In this document: positions 46,454 to 55,020 of the stretch, piece by piece
How positions within the stretch are numbered: position 1 is the stretch's first letter
How the letters are laid out: each line of letters opens with the position of its first letter
Origin: Streptomyces liliifuscus
Lineage (GTDB): Bacteria > Actinomycetota > Actinomycetes > Streptomycetales > Streptomycetaceae
Reading direction: 5' to 3'
NCBI RefSeq assembly: GCF_016598615.1
Contig: NZ_CP066831.1
Location: 2,728,001 to 2,792,000 of the forward strand
DNA length: 64,000 nucleotides
Notes under the pieces: generated by a model
Told to the model about the DNA's origin: nothing
Database searches by the model: none
What the model saw: the letters and a program-made list of their open reading frames with translations, nothing else
Program-made: the position numbers and the translations under genes

Positions 46454-47581
46454 ATGACGACCAGCCCTCAGCAGGACACGCAGGAACCCGTGGTCGCCGA
46501 CGCGCGGGACACGGCGGAGGCCGGACGGGGCGGCGCCGGCCTCCGGGGTGGCGGCTCCGGTGCCTGGCGCGCGGGCATCCTGCGGGTGATCCGCGCGGGC
46601 TCCCGGCCGGAGCCATGGAAGCGCGGCCCGGTGCTCGCGGCCCTGGCGGTGCTCCTCGGCCTGCTCATGCTGCTGCACGCGCGGATCCCGGACGGGCTGA
46701 AGAACGTCGGCAGCCTGGTGGAGACCTTCCTGCCGTGGTTCGGCCTGTTCGTCCCGGTGCTGCTGGCCGGAGCGCTGTGGCGCCGCTCCGCCTCCGCGGT
46801 GGTCGCGCTGCTGCTGCCGGTCACGGTGTGGCTCAGCCTCTTCGGCGGGCTGCTCGGCGACAAGTCCCACCCGGGCGGCGACCTCACCGTGGTCGGCCAC
46901 AACGTCGGCGCAGGCAACCCCGACCCGGCCGGCACCGCCCGCGACCTGACCGCCTCCGGGGCGGACGTGCTGGCTCTCGAGGAGCTCACCGAGCAGGCCA
47001 GGGGCACGTACGAGAAGGAGCTGGCGAAGGCGTATCCGTACCACACGGTGAAGGGCACGGTCGGGCTGTGGAGCAGGCTGCCGCTGTCGGACACCCGGAC
47101 GGTCGACGTCGCGATGCTGGGCATGGCCGGGCCGCTGGCGGAGCACCTGTCGGCCGAGGAGAAGGCGGCCACGCCCAGGGCGCTGCGCACGACGGTGGCC
47201 ACGGACCACGGGCCGCTTGCGGTGTACGTGGCCCACCTGGGCTCCGTACGCGTCAATCCCAGGGCGGGCCTGTCGACGAGCCAGCGGGACGACGGCGCGC
47301 GGGAACTCGCCGAGGCCGTCGCGGCCGAGGACAACAAGCGGGTGGTGCTGCTCGGCGACCTGAACGGCACGACCGACGACCGCGCCTTCGCCGGCCTCAC
47401 CTCGCAGCTGAGCTCGGCCCAGGAGACGGCCGGGGACGGTTTCGGCTTCACCTGGCCGGCGGGGTTCCCGGTCGTACGGATCGACCAGATCCTGGTCCGC
47501 GGCGTGGAGCCGCGGAGCTCGTGGGTACTGCCGGACACCGGCAGCGACCATCTGCCGGTGGCGGCCAGGATCAGCTGGTGA
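46454..47581 (+). CDS. Membrane EEP-domain protein, VanJ-like
   Basis: This 375-residue protein has a disordered Gly-rich N-terminus of about 50 residues. Three membrane helices follow (VLAALAVLLGLLMLLHARI, FLPWFGLFVPVLLAGAL, SAVVALLLPVTVWLSLF). The extracytoplasmic endonuclease/exonuclease/phosphatase domain shows VVGHNVGAGN, ALEELTEQ, AHLGSVRVNP, LLGDLNGTTDD and GSDHLPVAARI. This is the build of Streptomyces VanJ and related teicoplanin-resistance proteins, which act on lipid-linked wall precursors. The divergent two-component system and the neighbouring DD-peptidase support a cell-envelope role. Antibiotic resistance itself is inferred. Confidence 0.9.
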   Translation: MTTSPQQDTQEPVVADARDTAEAGRGGAGLRGGGSGAWRAGILRVIRAGSRPEPWKRGPVLAALAVLLGLLMLLHARIPDGLKNVGSLVETFLPWFGLFVPVLLAGALWRRSASAVVALLLPVTVWLSLFGGLLGDKSHPGGDLTVVGHNVGAGNPDPAGTARDLTASGADVLALEELTEQARGTYEKELAKAYPYHTVKGTVGLWSRLPLSDTRTVDVAMLGMAGPLAEHLSAEEKAATPRALRTTVATDHGPLAVYVAHLGSVRVNPRAGLSTSQRDDGARELAEAVAAEDNKRVVLLGDLNGTTDDRAFAGLTSQLSSAQETAGDGFGFTWPAGFPVVRIDQILVRGVEPRSSWVLPDTGSDHLPVAARISW

Positions 47582-47609
47582 CCACCGCGGTACGGGCAGG
47601 CAGGCGCTG

Positions 47610-48866
47610 TCAGCGCTCGCAGAACTCGGTCTCGACGGCCGCGTCCTCCAGCCGCTGCTCGCCCCAGTCGCCGTTGCGGTTCATGGTCATGACGCGCCGG
47701 CCGTCGGCCGAGGCGAGCGTCCGGGTCGCCGAGCCGGGGATCATGCCGCCGTGGCCCCATGCCCAGCAGCCCTCCTTGAGCTCGAAGTGCCGTATGCCGA
47801 GGCCGTAGCGGTCCTGCGGGCCGCCGTGTCCCTTGTCCCCGTCGACGTGGACCGCGTCGAGCAACTGCCGCTGCTGGGCGGGCGGCAGCAGCTCACCGGC
47901 CAGCAGCTCGGACAGGAAGGTGTTCACGTCTTCGACGGTCGAGACGATCTGCCCGGCGGAGAACGCGACGGTGGGGCTGAACTCGGTGACGTCACGCACC
48001 TTCGCCTCCGGTCCGTCCTCGAACAGCGTGGAGTAGTGCCTCGCGTGCGGTGCGGGCAGTCGGGGCGAGGTGCCCGGCACACTCGTGCCGCGCAGGCCGA
48101 GCGGCCGGACGACAAGACGCTCGACCGCCTGCGCGTACGTGCCGCCGGTGGCCTTCTCGACGACCATGCCGGCGAGTACGTAGTTGGTGTCGGAGTAGTC
48201 CCACCTGCCCGGCCTGCCGGGCCTGCTGCCCTGCTCCGGCTGGAAGTTGGGCGGGTGGGCGAGCGCGATGTCCACCAGCTCCTCCGGGGACCACCTGATG
48301 TGGCGGTTCCGGTCGAACTCGTCCCCCGCGTACAGGGCGCGGAAGCCCTCGTCCATGTTGTAGTCGAAGATGCCGCTCGTGTGGTTGAGCAGGTGGCGCA
48401 CGGTGATGTTCCCGGGCCGGTAGCCCTTGCCGCGCACCACCCCGGGCAGCCATTCGGCCACGCTGTCGTCCAGCGAGATCCTGCCCTCGGCTTCGAGCCC
48501 GAGCAGCACCGTGGCGGTGAAGGTCTTGGTCACGCTGGCGACGCGGAACTTCTCGGCGGTGCTCCTCGGCCGCTCGGAGACCAGGTCACCGACACCGGCC
48601 CGGCCGTCCCACACACCGCGCGCGTCCCGTACCTGGGCGATGACACCGGGGGTGCCCTGCGCGACGATCTCGTTGAGTACGGCCTGGGTGTTCGCGTGCG
48701 TGGACTGGGTGTTCGCGTGCGTGGCCTGGGGGTTCGGGTGTAATCGGGGCGGAGCGTGGTCGGGTGGACCGGCCGGTGCGGCGGTGGCGGCGGTGAGCGT
48801 TCCCAGGGCGACGACTGCGACGGCAAGGACGACGGGGAGTCCACGAGGGGACCGTTGACGGCTCAT
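47610..48866 (-). CDS. Serine D-Ala-D-Ala carboxypeptidase (R61 type, family S12)
   Basis: This 418-residue secreted protein has a signal peptide (residues 1-30). A linker with a repeated THANTQ motif comes from a DNA tandem repeat near 48681-48740. The serine-hydrolase domain shows the catalytic SVTK (Ser111, Lys114), YSDTNYVLAG (Tyr-x-Asn) and WGHGGMIPG (HxG). Overall it resembles the Streptomyces R61 DD-peptidase. It should trim pentapeptide stems of peptidoglycan or act as a beta-lactam-sensitive esterase-like enzyme. It is convergent with the VanJ-like gene at 28 bp. Confidence 0.93.
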   Translation of the reverse strand: MSRQRSPRGLPVVLAVAVVALGTLTAATAAPAGPPDHAPPRLHPNPQATHANTQSTHANTQAVLNEIVAQGTPGVIAQVRDARGVWDGRAGVGDLVSERPRSTAEKFRVASVTKTFTATVLLGLEAEGRISLDDSVAEWLPGVVRGKGYRPGNITVRHLLNHTSGIFDYNMDEGFRALYAGDEFDRNRHIRWSPEELVDIALAHPPNFQPEQGSRPGRPGRWDYSDTNYVLAGMVVEKATGGTYAQAVERLVVRPLGLRGTSVPGTSPRLPAPHARHYSTLFEDGPEAKVRDVTEFSPTVAFSAGQIVSTVEDVNTFLSELLAGELLPPAQQRQLLDAVHVDGDKGHGGPQDRYGLGIRHFELKEGCWAWGHGGMIPGSATRTLASADGRRVMTMNRNGDWGEQRLEDAAVETEFCER

Positions 48867-49009
48867 GAGAACAGCTCACCAAGCGCCCGCTCCCCCACAC
48901 CATCGGGAACACCCCGGAAAGGGGTCGGGGACACGACCTAGGGGTCGCTACCGGCACGACAGCCGCCAATCGCACCGCAGGGGAACACCTGTGCGGCAGG
49001 ATGGCGCCC

Positions 49010-49717
49010 ATGATCCGTGCCCCGCGTGCCGTGCGTGTCCTGCCGCTGCTGCTCCTGCCCCTGTTGCTCGTTTCCTGCGGTACGGAGGAGGCGGGGGCCG
49101 GGGCCGACACGGGCACTGGCACTGGCACTGGCACTGGCACGGAAGGTGCCGACAAGGGCACGGGCGGTTCGGCCGATCCCGCCGATCCCGCAGAACTCGC
49201 CGCCCGCGCACAGGCTTTGGGGATCGCCCCGGAACTCGTCTACGTCACCGAGGCGCCCGGGTTCGCCGTGGCCCAGCAGTCGGTGGGGGTGTTCGGGGGC
49301 GACGGGTTCCATACCGCGTACTTCTCCCAGAAGACCCACGCCCAGTTCGAACTCTTCGTGGACAGAGGCACGTTGACCGCGGAGAACTGCCCGAAGACAC
49401 AGGTGGGGCAGGGGTCGGGCGAGTCGGTCGCCTGTGAGCGCGACGGGGACGCCTGGTACCGCAAGGCAGGTGGCCAACACGAGTACGCCGTGCCGCGCGA
49501 CGGCCATGTGATCCGGCTCGTCGGCGCCGCGAACCGGCTGGACCGCGCCGTCCTGCGCAAGGCAGCGGAAGCGACACACCACCCGGACGCCGCCGAACTG
49601 ACCGCCCTCCTGCCGCCGGCGCCCGACGGCGCCGCCGCCACCGAGCCGGTCGAGCGCGGGGATCTGCCGCCGGTCGGCGACGGTGCGCCCAACAACGAGG
49701 TGGGCGCGTCGGGTTGA
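49010..49717 (+). CDS. Putative lipoprotein with hexamer-encoded Thr-Gly linker
   Basis: ATG 49010 gives 235 residues; an ATG three codons earlier has its Shine-Dalgarno too close. The signal ends in a lipobox LLVSC, so it is an anchored lipoprotein. A TGTGTGTGTG stretch encoded by GGCACT repeats follows. The domain after residue 60 has four cysteines (NCPKTQ, VACERDG) and no family I recognise. It is divergent from the DD-peptidase, so a wall-related role is possible. Confidence 0.8.
   Translation: MIRAPRAVRVLPLLLLPLLLVSCGTEEAGAGADTGTGTGTGTGTEGADKGTGGSADPADPAELAARAQALGIAPELVYVTEAPGFAVAQQSVGVFGGDGFHTAYFSQKTHAQFELFVDRGTLTAENCPKTQVGQGSGESVACERDGDAWYRKAGGQHEYAVPRDGHVIRLVGAANRLDRAVLRKAAEATHHPDAAELTALLPPAPDGAAATEPVERGDLPPVGDGAPNNEVGASG
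49111..49141 (+). repeat. Hexamer microsatellite GGCACT
   Basis: About five copies of the hexamer run head to tail inside the lipoprotein gene. They code for alternating Thr and Gly just after the lipid anchor. Copy number changes would alter linker length without shifting the frame. Confidence 0.85.
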
Positions 49718-49841
49718 GCGACCGGCCCGCCGGACCGAAAATTTCGGACTACCTGCCTGTGCCGCCGGCCCTCTGGCCATCCGACCCTCGCGACAGCACG
49801 GCGACTCGGCAGCACGACGACGCACCATAGAGTCGGATCCC

Positions 49842-50519
49842 ATGGCAGCCCAGCGCCCGGAACCCCGTGTCCTCGTCCACACCCGCACCACGGACTACCG
49901 CCACGAGTCGATACCCGACGGCATAGCGGCCGTACGGTCGCTCGGGGCCGCGCACGGCTTCACCGTCCACGCGACCGAGGCCCCCGACTTCTTCGACGCC
50001 CCCGTCGGCCCGTACGCGGCCGTCGTCTTCCTCTCCACCAGCGGCGACATCCTGACAGCGGCGGGCCGGAAGCACCTCGCCGCGTACGTCGAGGCGGGCG
50101 GCGGCTTCGTCGGCGTGCACGCGGCGGCCTGTACGGAGTACGGCTGGCCCTACTACGGCGAGTTGCTCGGGGCCAGGTTCGCGCGGCACCCCGACCACCA
50201 GCCGGGCAAGGCGCTGGTCGAGGACCGGGATCACCCCGCCACCCGGCATCTGCCCGGCGTCTGGGAGCTCACCGACGAGTGGTACGACTTCCGCACGAAC
50301 CCGCGCGACGCGGTGCGTGTGCTCGTCTCCGCCGACGAGTTCTCGTACGAGGGAGGCGGCATGGGGGAGGACCATCCGCTCGCGTGGTGCCGGGAACAGG
50401 GCGCGGGCCGGGTCTTCTACACCGCTCTCGGCCATGCCTCGGAGGCGTACGAGGACCCGGACTTCCGGCAGCACCTGCTCGGCGGTATCGGCTGGGCGGG
50501 GCGAATCCGCGCCCAGTGA
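49842..50519 (+). CDS. ThuA-like domain protein
   Basis: ATG 49842 gives 225 residues. The sequence has RVLVHTRTTDYRHESIPDG, FLSTSGDILTAAGRKHLAAYVEAGGGFVGVH-type segments and later GMGEDHPLAWCREQGAGRVFYTALGH. This is the ThuA class I glutamine-amidotransferase-like fold, found with trehalose utilisation and other sugar genes. The nucleophile Cys of true amidotransferases is absent at the usual place. It is likely cytoplasmic and monocistronic. Biochemical role unknown. Confidence 0.92.
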   Translation: MAAQRPEPRVLVHTRTTDYRHESIPDGIAAVRSLGAAHGFTVHATEAPDFFDAPVGPYAAVVFLSTSGDILTAAGRKHLAAYVEAGGGFVGVHAAACTEYGWPYYGELLGARFARHPDHQPGKALVEDRDHPATRHLPGVWELTDEWYDFRTNPRDAVRVLVSADEFSYEGGGMGEDHPLAWCREQGAGRVFYTALGHASEAYEDPDFRQHLLGGIGWAGRIRAQ

Positions 50520-50605
50520 CGGGCGGACGAGACGGGCCCTTGTGAAGGGCGGACGGAGGCGGGCCCTGTGAGGGGCTGACGGAGACGGGGGCAGCCCCTC
50601 GGTCG

Positions 50606-52192
50606 TCACCCCCGCCGCGCACCTCCCGGCCTCCGAAGGCGCCGCACGACCGACAACGGCACCGCACCCGGCTTCGGCGTCTTCTGAGCCTTCCGCGTCC
50701 CCTGGTCGGCGGCGTCGGCCGCGGCCTCCGAGGCGGCGAACTCCGCTTCCCACAGGGCGAGTTCGCGATCCCGAGGTCCGTGCACGATCGCGGGTTCGCC
50801 CGCGCCGAAGACCCGTACCGGATGCGTGGCGTCCCACACCGGCCACCCCGGATCCCCCTCGACGGCGAACCGCACCCACGCCGAGTGCATCTCGTCGGCG
50901 AGAGTCTGCGGGGCCCCTGGCCCGGCGAGCTTCGCGGACTCGGGCACGTCGGCGGTGTCGAAGACGAAGCCGAGCTCCAGGGCGTGGCAGGCGCCGAGGC
51001 CGGGGACGTTGGAGGGCCAGGCGAACTCGTAGACGTACGAGGGTGCAGGGTGGGCGTCCGCCAGGCGGTGCAGCGGTACGCGGAGCAGATGGTCGGTGAC
51101 CAGCTGGCCGACCAGGTCGGCGGTGCTCGCGTCGGGATGGACCAGCCGGTAGCCGCGCGGGACCTCGGGGCCGCAGCGGCAGCGGGCCATCGCGCCGGCC
51201 AGGGCGACCGGGCCAAGCCGGTCGATGCGTTCCAGGAGGCCGGTGGGCGCGAGCCACAGCCGGTACTCCTCGCTGGTCCAGCCCAGCAGCAGGTCCACGT
51301 CCCGGGCCGCGTCGCCGTCGAGCAGCGCCTCCAGCGGGTCGCGCGGCACGAGGTCGCCGTCGACGACGATGCCGAACGCGGGGCCGCCGAGGACCGGGCT
51401 GGCGCGGCGGCCGACCTCGGCCTGTGCCTCGGCCAGGGCGGCCCGGTCGACGGCGGCGAACGCCTCGGCGGTCGCGGGGATCTTCAGCCGGGTGGCCATA
51501 CGCCGGACCAGGCGCCGCACCTTGTCCCGTTCCGTCACCTCGGGCGGCCCGCTCTGCAGTGCGGCCCGCCGGAACAGTCCCTTGGCGCGCGGGCTCGCCA
51601 GCAGCGCCCCGATGCTGATCGCGCCGGCGGACTCGCCGAAGACGGTCACCCGGTCCGGATCGCCGCCGAACTCCGCGATCGCGTCCCGCACCCACTCCAG
51701 CGCGGCGAGCTGGTCGCGCAGGCCCGGGTTGGCGGGGGCGTCCGGGAAGAGACCGTAACCCTCCACGCCCAGGCGGTAGTTGAGGGAGACGAACACCAGC
51801 CCGTCGCGGGCGAAGGCCCGGCCGTCGTACACGGGTACGGCGGATGAGCCGCGGGTCAGCGCCCCGCCGTGGATCCACACCATGACGGGCAGGCGTGCGC
51901 CAGGGCCCGGCTCGGGTGTCCACACGTTCAGGTTGAGGATGTCGTCGCCCGGCACGACCGGGTCGGAGAGCAGCTTGGCGAAGGCCTCGGAGTACGGCGG
52001 CTTGGGCGGTGTCGGCCCGAACGCGCCCGCGTCGCGCACGCCGTCCCACGGCTCGGGCGGGACGGGCGGCCGGAAGCGGCGGGGGCCGAAGGGCGGGGCG
52101 GCGTAGGGGATGCCTCGGAACACGGCGAGGCCGTTCTCGTAACGGCCTCGGACGGCACCGTAGGGGGTACCGACCACGGGACCCTCGGCCAT
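50606..52192 (-). CDS. Type B carboxylesterase
   Basis: This 528-residue alpha/beta hydrolase starts MAEGPVVGTPYGAVRGRYENG. The oxyanion hole is WIHGGALTRG, the nucleophile elbow FGESAGAIS and the C-terminal His region is near VFDTADVPES...MHSAWVRFAVEGDPGWP. No signal peptide is seen. It should hydrolyse carboxylic esters (para-nitrobenzyl-esterase-like). The C-terminal 60 residues (EAAADAADQGTRKAQ onward) are Arg/Lys-rich and not conserved-looking. It is followed convergently by the ThuA gene. Confidence 0.93.
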   Translation of the reverse strand: MAEGPVVGTPYGAVRGRYENGLAVFRGIPYAAPPFGPRRFRPPVPPEPWDGVRDAGAFGPTPPKPPYSEAFAKLLSDPVVPGDDILNLNVWTPEPGPGARLPVMVWIHGGALTRGSSAVPVYDGRAFARDGLVFVSLNYRLGVEGYGLFPDAPANPGLRDQLAALEWVRDAIAEFGGDPDRVTVFGESAGAISIGALLASPRAKGLFRRAALQSGPPEVTERDKVRRLVRRMATRLKIPATAEAFAAVDRAALAEAQAEVGRRASPVLGGPAFGIVVDGDLVPRDPLEALLDGDAARDVDLLLGWTSEEYRLWLAPTGLLERIDRLGPVALAGAMARCRCGPEVPRGYRLVHPDASTADLVGQLVTDHLLRVPLHRLADAHPAPSYVYEFAWPSNVPGLGACHALELGFVFDTADVPESAKLAGPGAPQTLADEMHSAWVRFAVEGDPGWPVWDATHPVRVFGAGEPAIVHGPRDRELALWEAEFAASEAAADAADQGTRKAQKTPKPGAVPLSVVRRLRRPGGARRG

Positions 52193-52790
52193 TCGACCAT
52201 CTCCTCACCTGAGCGGGAACCACAGGGCCTGCCCCCTCAGCGCATCACACAACACCTGTGTCACGCAGCCCCAGAGCAGCCCCTAGGGCTGCCGAGAACA
52301 CCCCACAGAAGCCCCGGGCAGGCCCGGGGGCCCCATGGCGTTCCGTGGCATTCCCCTGTGGCCCCGGGGTCACCAGGGGCCACCCCGGGGTGGCCCCGAG
52401 GCCGGCCTAGGGCGGTCCCAGGTCAGCCCCATGGCGCCCTCAGGCCGGTCCCGGGCGATCCCCCATGGCGCCCTCAGGCCGGTCCCGGGCGATCCCCCAT
52501 GGCGCCCTCAGGCCGGTCCCGGGCGATCCCCCATGGCGCCCTCAGGCCGGTCCCGGGCGATCCCCCATGGCGGCCCCAGGCCGGTCTCGGGCGGCCCCAG
52601 GCAGCCCCATGCCGTCCCCATGCCGATCCCGGGCAGCCCCAGGCGGCCCCCGGCCGTCCCGGGGCAGTCCCGGGACGGCCCCCCAAGGGCGGCCCCAGTC
52701 GCTCCCCAGGAGGACGAAATCCAGCGCCCGGCGGCCCGTCCACCGGGCCGGGGCGACACGGCCGACCCGCCCAGGACCTGCGTGTTCGAC
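52193..52790. other. Non-coding low-complexity region
   Basis: About 600 bp between the esterase start and the LacI regulatory region hold no supported gene. The DNA is dominated by variations of GGCCCC, CAGGC and CCGGTCCCGGG blocks. It contains the 34-bp minisatellite (52428-52597). Frames remain open on both strands only because the composition is extreme. The promoter of the esterase gene must lie near 52200-52260, but none is distinct. Confidence 0.7.
52428..52597. repeat. 34-bp tandem minisatellite
   Basis: Four units of exactly 34 bp start with CCCATGGCG at 52428, 52462, 52496 and 52530 and contain CCTCAGGCCGGTCCCGGGCG. A fifth degenerate unit starts at 52564. The copies are identical and the unit is not a multiple of three, so a coding origin is unlikely. 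There are no spacers, so this is not a CRISPR array. Confidence 0.92.
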
Positions 52791-52794
52791 ATTT

Positions 52795-52893
52795 CGAAAG
52801 TTTCGGCTCCGCGAAATTCCGTTGAATACCGGCTCTTCCACGGCGTGTCACAGCGGCCTTACTGTAGGAAGCGCTTTCTACCCGAAACTTTCG
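52795..52893. promoter_or_regulatory. LacI-type operators and promoter of the LacI gene
   Basis: CGAAAGTTTCG (52795-52805) and CGAAACTTTCG (52883-52893) are the same 11-bp palindrome on opposite strands. TAGGAAGCGCTTTCTA (52865-52880) is a near-perfect 16-bp palindrome with the LacI-type centre GCGC. TACTGT (52860-52865) is a possible -10 box. A repressor on 52865-52893 would sit on the start point, so the gene is probably autoregulated. Confidence 0.7.
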
Positions 52894-52930
52894 ACGGCCC
52901 TCGGGACGGGGCCTGGAGAGGTGGGCTTCC

Positions 52931-54025
52931 ATGGTGCGTACCGGAAGCGTGGCCGGGCCGACCCTCGCGGTCGTCGCACGCGAGGCGGGCGTGTCCGTGC
53001 CGACGGCCTCCAAGGTCGTCAACGGCCGTGAGGACGTGGCGCCGGAGACCCGCCGCCGGGTGACGGAGGCGCTCGACCGGCTCGGCTACGTCCGCAGACC
53101 CCGGTTCGACGCGGTGAAGTCGCCCGGCCTGGTCGACCTCGTCGTCCACTCGCTGGAGAACTCCTGGTCGGGTTCGATCCTGCACGGCGTGGAGGAGGCC
53201 GCGCACGACGCCGGCCTGGAGGTGGTGGTCTCGGCGGGCCTGACCCGGACCCGGGGCGGCCGGCCCGAGCGCGGCTGGCTGGACAAACTGTCCACGCGCG
53301 GCTCCTCCGGAGTGCTGTTCAACCTCTCCGAGCTGACCGCGTCCCAGTACGCCTGGCTGGACCAGCACCGCATCCCGTTCGTGCTGATCGACCCGGTGCT
53401 GGAACCGCCGCCCGGGGTCGTCTCGGTGGGCGCGGCCAACTGGCACGGCGGGGTGACCGCCACCGAGCACCTGCTCTCCCTCGGCCACGAACGCATCGCC
53501 GTCATCGCCGGCTACCGCCGCAAGATGTGCAGCACCGCGCGGGTCGCCGGTTACCGCTCGGCCCTCGCGGCGGCCGGACTGCGCCACCGCCCGGAGTACC
53601 TGCGCTACGGCAACTTCGACGAGAGCGCCGCGCACCGGCGGATGCTGGAACTCCTCGATCTGCCGGAACCGCCCACGGCCGTCTTCGTCTGCTCGGACCG
53701 TATGGCCCTCGGCGCCTACCGGGCGCTCGCCGAGCGGGGGCTCTCCGTCCCGGACGACGTCAGCGTGGTGGGCTTCGACGATCTGCCCGAGGCCCACTGG
53801 GCCTCGCCGGCCCTGACGACCGTGCGCCAGCCGCTCGCCGAGATGGCCGCGACGGCGATGCGCCTGCTGGTGCGGATGATGGCGGGCGAACAGCCGGAGG
53901 GGACACGTACGGAGTTGTCCACGCGGCTGGTGGTACGGGCGAGCACGGCACCCTGCCGACCCGCCCAGCCCTCACGCGGAGTCGAGCGAGTCGGGCGAAT
54001 CGAACGAGTTGGGCGAATCGAGTGA
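52931..54025 (+). CDS. LacI-family transcriptional regulator
   Basis: This is a 364-residue regulator. The helix-turn-helix is LAVVAREAGVSVPTASKVVNGR with the hinge RRRVTEALDRLGYVRRP. The effector domain is of periplasmic-binding type (IAVIAGYRRKMCSTARVAGYRSAL, VFVCSDRMALGAYRALAERG, VVGFDDLPEA). Streptomyces proteins of this type control xylan and other glycan genes through CGAAA-N-TTTCG operators, as seen upstream. The C-terminal VGRIERVGRIE comes from an 18-bp tandem repeat. The last 54 bp overlap the convergent methyltransferase gene. Confidence 0.94.
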   Translation: MVRTGSVAGPTLAVVAREAGVSVPTASKVVNGREDVAPETRRRVTEALDRLGYVRRPRFDAVKSPGLVDLVVHSLENSWSGSILHGVEEAAHDAGLEVVVSAGLTRTRGGRPERGWLDKLSTRGSSGVLFNLSELTASQYAWLDQHRIPFVLIDPVLEPPPGVVSVGAANWHGGVTATEHLLSLGHERIAVIAGYRRKMCSTARVAGYRSALAAAGLRHRPEYLRYGNFDESAAHRRMLELLDLPEPPTAVFVCSDRMALGAYRALAERGLSVPDDVSVVGFDDLPEAHWASPALTTVRQPLAEMAATAMRLLVRMMAGEQPEGTRTELSTRLVVRASTAPCRPAQPSRGVERVGRIERVGRIE

Positions 54026-54994
54026 GCCCGGTGCGTCGAGTGAGGCAAGTGGGGCAAGCGCTTCCGCGATCGCGGTGATCGCCGTCGGCCCGACGCGGCA
54101 GCACCCGCCGATCAGCCGGGCCCCGGCCCGCTCCCAGCCGCCGACCTGTTCGGGAGTGAAGGTGGAGCGGCCGGTCCAGGCGCGTGCCCCCGCGTCCCAG
54201 GTCTCGCCGCTGTTCGGGTAGACCACGACCGGCTTGCCGGTGACGCGTGCGGCGGCCTCCACCGCGGCGCCCACGTCGTCGGGGGCACAGCAGTTGACGC
54301 CGACCGCGATCACCTCGTCGGCGTCGGCGGCGAGCGCGAAGGCCTCCTCCAGCGGCTGCCCGGCCCGCGTCCGGCCCCCGGCGACGCTGTAGGACAGCCA
54401 CGCCGGTACGCCGAGCCCGCGCACCGCCCGCAGGAGCGCCCGTGCCTCGTCGGCGTCGGGCACGGTCTCAAGGGCGAGGACGTCGGGACCCGCCTCGGCC
54501 AGTACCTCCAGCCGGGGCCGGTGGAACCGTTCGAGCTCGGCGACGCTCAGCCCGTACCTGCCCCGGTACTCCGAACCGTCCGCGAGCATCGCCCCGTACG
54601 GGCCCACCGACGCCGCCACCCACAACGGCGCGCGTACGCCCTTCGCCCGGGCCTGCCTGGCCGCCTCGCGGGCGAGTCCGACACTGAGTCCGAGCAGTTC
54701 GGCCGCGGGCTCGCGGGAGATGCCGCGCCGTGCGAAGCCCTCGAAGGTCGCCTGGTAGCTGGAGGTGATCGCCACGTTGGCGCCCGCCTCGAAGTACGCC
54801 AGATGTGCCTCGGTGATCGCCTCGGGCCGCTCGGCGAGCAGCCGCGCAGACCACAGCTCGTCACTCAGGTCGTGCCCGGCCGATGCGAGCTGGTTGGACA
54901 TGCCGCCGTCGAGGACGACGGTGCCGACGGCGAGCGCCTCGGGGAGGGTGCGCGGGGCGGCGGGTGAGGAGGCGGGGCTGGTGTCGCGGGTCAT
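53972..54994 (-). CDS. mmuM: Homocysteine S-methyltransferase
   Basis: This 340-residue enzyme transfers a methyl group from S-methylmethionine or S-adenosylmethionine to homocysteine. The N-terminus has VVLDGGMSNQLASAGHDLSDELWSARLL. The zinc ligands are Cys in VGVNCCAPDD and the GGCCRVGP pair near the C-terminus. After residue 310 the tail (GSLDSPNSFDSPDSLDSA) is a Ser/Asp-rich repeat, read in antisense to the end of the LacI gene. It is cytoplasmic and monocistronic. Confidence 0.94.
   Translation of the reverse strand: MTRDTSPASSPAAPRTLPEALAVGTVVLDGGMSNQLASAGHDLSDELWSARLLAERPEAITEAHLAYFEAGANVAITSSYQATFEGFARRGISREPAAELLGLSVGLAREAARQARAKGVRAPLWVAASVGPYGAMLADGSEYRGRYGLSVAELERFHRPRLEVLAEAGPDVLALETVPDADEARALLRAVRGLGVPAWLSYSVAGGRTRAGQPLEEAFALAADADEVIAVGVNCCAPDDVGAAVEAAARVTGKPVVVYPNSGETWDAGARAWTGRSTFTPEQVGGWERAGARLIGGCCRVGPTAITAIAEALAPLASLDAPGSLDSPNSFDSPDSLDSA
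53984..54025. repeat. 18-bp tandem repeat coding on both strands
   Basis: Two copies of an 18-bp unit (CGAGTCGGGCGAATCGAA-like) end the LacI gene and, in antisense, the methyltransferase gene. Both proteins therefore have repetitive tails. The convergent coding overlap is 54 bp. Confidence 0.8.
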
Positions 54995-55020
54995 GTCACG
55001 ACGCTAGCGGTAGGCCGGGG

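Noticed and set aside
52428..52597. The 34-bp repeats as a CRISPR array.
   Set aside because: The copies are directly adjacent without spacers, the unit is GC-rich with no CRISPR-like hairpin pattern, and no cas gene is nearby.
52335..53063. Long frames over the minisatellite that encode Pro/Arg/Gly-rich repeat proteins.
   Set aside because: The 34-bp unit shifts frame at each copy, no ribosome-binding site or conserved segment is seen, and the frames run through the operator region into the LacI gene in the wrong frame.
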